From NCBI RefSeq assembly GCF_023516555.1, contig NZ_JAMGBD010000001.1, positions 1,746,501-1,810,500 of the forward strand: 64,000 bases of DNA, written 5' to 3'. The notes below the pieces were generated by a model. It had not been told where the DNA came from, made no database searches, and worked only from the letters and a program-made list of their open reading frames with translations. The stretch is from Sphingomonas alba. Its GTDB lineage: Bacteria; Pseudomonadota; Alphaproteobacteria; Sphingomonadales; Sphingomonadaceae. Positions within the stretch are counted from its first letter, which is position 1. The number at the start of each line of letters is the position of its first letter. Shown here in pieces: positions 63,025-64,000 of the stretch. A program made the translations under genes and the position numbers.

Positions 63025-63038
63025 TTGATCAGAATCAT
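63025..63038 (-). promoter_or_regulatory. FNR-like box before narK
   Basis: TTGAT-CAGA-ATCAT matches TTGAT-N4-ATCAA at 9 of 10 positions. Its centre is 72 bp before narK ATG 62959. A transcription start at about 62990 would put it at -41.5, the classical activation position. Confidence 0.7.
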
Positions 63039-63050
63039 TTGCTGGCGCTC

Positions 63051-64000
63051 TCAGCCTCCCGTTACGCTCATGTGGCGGTCAACAGCCGGCGAACCGCCAA
63101 TGTGAAAGTCATGTCTCCGGGGCTTTCCTGCCAGCAGCTGGTCAAGAAGCGCATCCACGGCCGCGGCATCACCCGAGCGAAGCGCGTCCCGGAGCTCAAC
63201 CTTCTGGTCGTGACCGAGACAGCCATAGATCGTGCCGGTAGCGGCGATCCGGATCCGGTTGCAGCCATCGCAGAAATTGTTGGTCAGCGGCGTGATGAGG
63301 CCCAGGCGGGCGCGCAGCTCCGGGATTTCGAAGTACCGTGCGGGTCCACCGGTGCGCTTCGCCGAGGGCAGGAGGGTAAAGCGGTCCTGCAAGCCCTGCC
63401 GGACCACGTCGAGCGGCAGATAATGGCTCGTGCGATCTTCCTCGACGTCACCGAGCGGCATTGTTTCGATGAGCGTAAGCTCCATGCTCATCGCGGCGCA
63501 CCAGCGCAGCATGTCCTCGATTTCGTCGTTGTTGATGCCGGCCAGGGCAACCATGTTGATCTTGACGGCGAGTCCGGCCGACAAGGCTGCGTCGATCCCG
63601 CGCAGTACCTGGTTCAGGTTCCCGCCGCGCGTGATGTGGGCGAACCTGTCAGCACTTCGGCTGTCGAGACTGACATTGATGCGCCGAACGCCGGCATCGT
63701 GAAGTTCGCCGGCGAATTTTTCGAGCCGGGTGCCATTGGTTGTCATCACCAACTCGTCGAGGCCGTGGCCAATGCGATGCCCAAGCGTGCGCACAAGCTC
63801 CATCACGTTTTTGCGGACCAGGGGCTCGCCTCCGGTCAGGCGGATCTTGCGAACTCCGCGAGCAATGAGGATGTCGGCGAGCGCGGCCATCTCCTCGAGC
63901 GTGAGGATTTCGCGCCTCGGCAGGAACTGCATGTGCTCCGCCATGCAATAGCGGCACCGAAGGTCGCATCGATCTGTGACGGAGAGGCGAACATAAGTAA
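63051..64000 (-). CDS. moaA: GTP 3',8-cyclase MoaA (partial at the right edge)
   Basis: The gene runs past the window edge. The visible coding sequence starts TYVRLSVTDRCDLRCRYCMA, with the radical-SAM C-x3-C-x2-C motif at its beginning. It also has IRLTGGEPLVRKNV, then LDSRSADRFAHITR, and a C-terminal second cluster (NFCDGCNRIRIAATGTIYGCLG). It ends GG, as in MoaA. It makes the cPMP precursor with MoaC. ATG 63944 is internal. Confidence 0.96.
   Translation of the reverse strand, partial: TYVRLSVTDRCDLRCRYCMAEHMQFLPRREILTLEEMAALADILIARGVRKIRLTGGEPLVRKNVMELVRTLGHRIGHGLDELVMTTNGTRLEKFAGELHDAGVRRINVSLDSRSADRFAHITRGGNLNQVLRGIDAALSAGLAVKINMVALAGINNDEIEDMLRWCAAMSMELTLIETMPLGDVEEDRTSHYLPLDVVRQGLQDRFTLLPSAKRTGGPARYFEIPELRARLGLITPLTNNFCDGCNRIRIAATGTIYGCLGHDQKVELRDALRSGDAAAVDALLDQLLAGKPRRHDFHIGGSPAVDRHMSVTGG

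Overview
The window looks like a chromosome segment of a GC-rich alphaproteobacterium, most likely a sphingomonad. This rests on the UPF0314, PagL-type and DUF4142 genes, on aconitase A next to pyrC, and on a dispersed GCTTTCGACCCAAAGC repeat that I recall from Sphingomonadales (memory, not a search).

Layout. (1) 1-9261 is ordinary core genome: the end of fumC, envelope and small membrane genes, an NRAMP transporter, acnA, a cyclase-family hydrolase, ygfZ, pyrC and tRNA-Ser(GCU). (2) 9262-41619 is an integrative element inserted in the tRNA gene. The last 61 bp of the tRNA (9201-9261) recur exactly at 41559-41619, a tyrosine integrase lies just inside the left end, and CATTATAC tandem repeats lie just inside both ends. 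Its cargo has three parts: a minus-strand thiol/aldehyde metabolism operon under an HxlR regulator (11.5-18.0 kb); many small unknown genes, including modules separated by a palindromic repeat and followed by a catalytic-domain-only tyrosine recombinase (18.3-30.1 kb); and a defence-like right end (30.2-41.5 kb). The right end holds a 1919-residue DUF4011/SF1 helicase/nuclease, a DNA methyltransferase, an unknown Cys-rich protein overlapping an intact GTP cyclohydrolase II paralogue, and a STAND-type ATPase with C-terminal repeats. (3) 41620 to at least 44508 begins a second element in tandem: P4-type integrase, AlpA-like regulator, and unknown genes. Its right end is not visible. (4) 45041-64000 is a nitrate-respiration block. 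moaD-moaE-moaB-moaC-moeA run on the plus strand. mobA, a TSUP permease, a Crp/Fnr regulator, narK1K2-narG-narH-narJ-narI-ppiC with two small genes, and moaA (cut by the window edge) run on the minus strand. A porin and a GNAT protein lie between them on the plus strand.

How parts work together. The moa, moe and mob genes make the bis-MGD molybdenum cofactor for NarG. NarJ and probably PpiC assist assembly, NarK exchanges nitrate and nitrite, and FNR-like boxes stand before narK, before the moa operon and between the fnr-like gene and the GNAT gene. In the first element the glutathione genes (GST, MAPEG, GloB, GFA-type) suggest detoxification of an electrophile or aldehyde. The right end looks like an anti-phage region, and the cyclohydrolase/STAND cluster is the best candidate for an undescribed system. 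In several accessory genes the ribosome-binding site or start codon lies in a hairpin, which suggests translational or repressor control.
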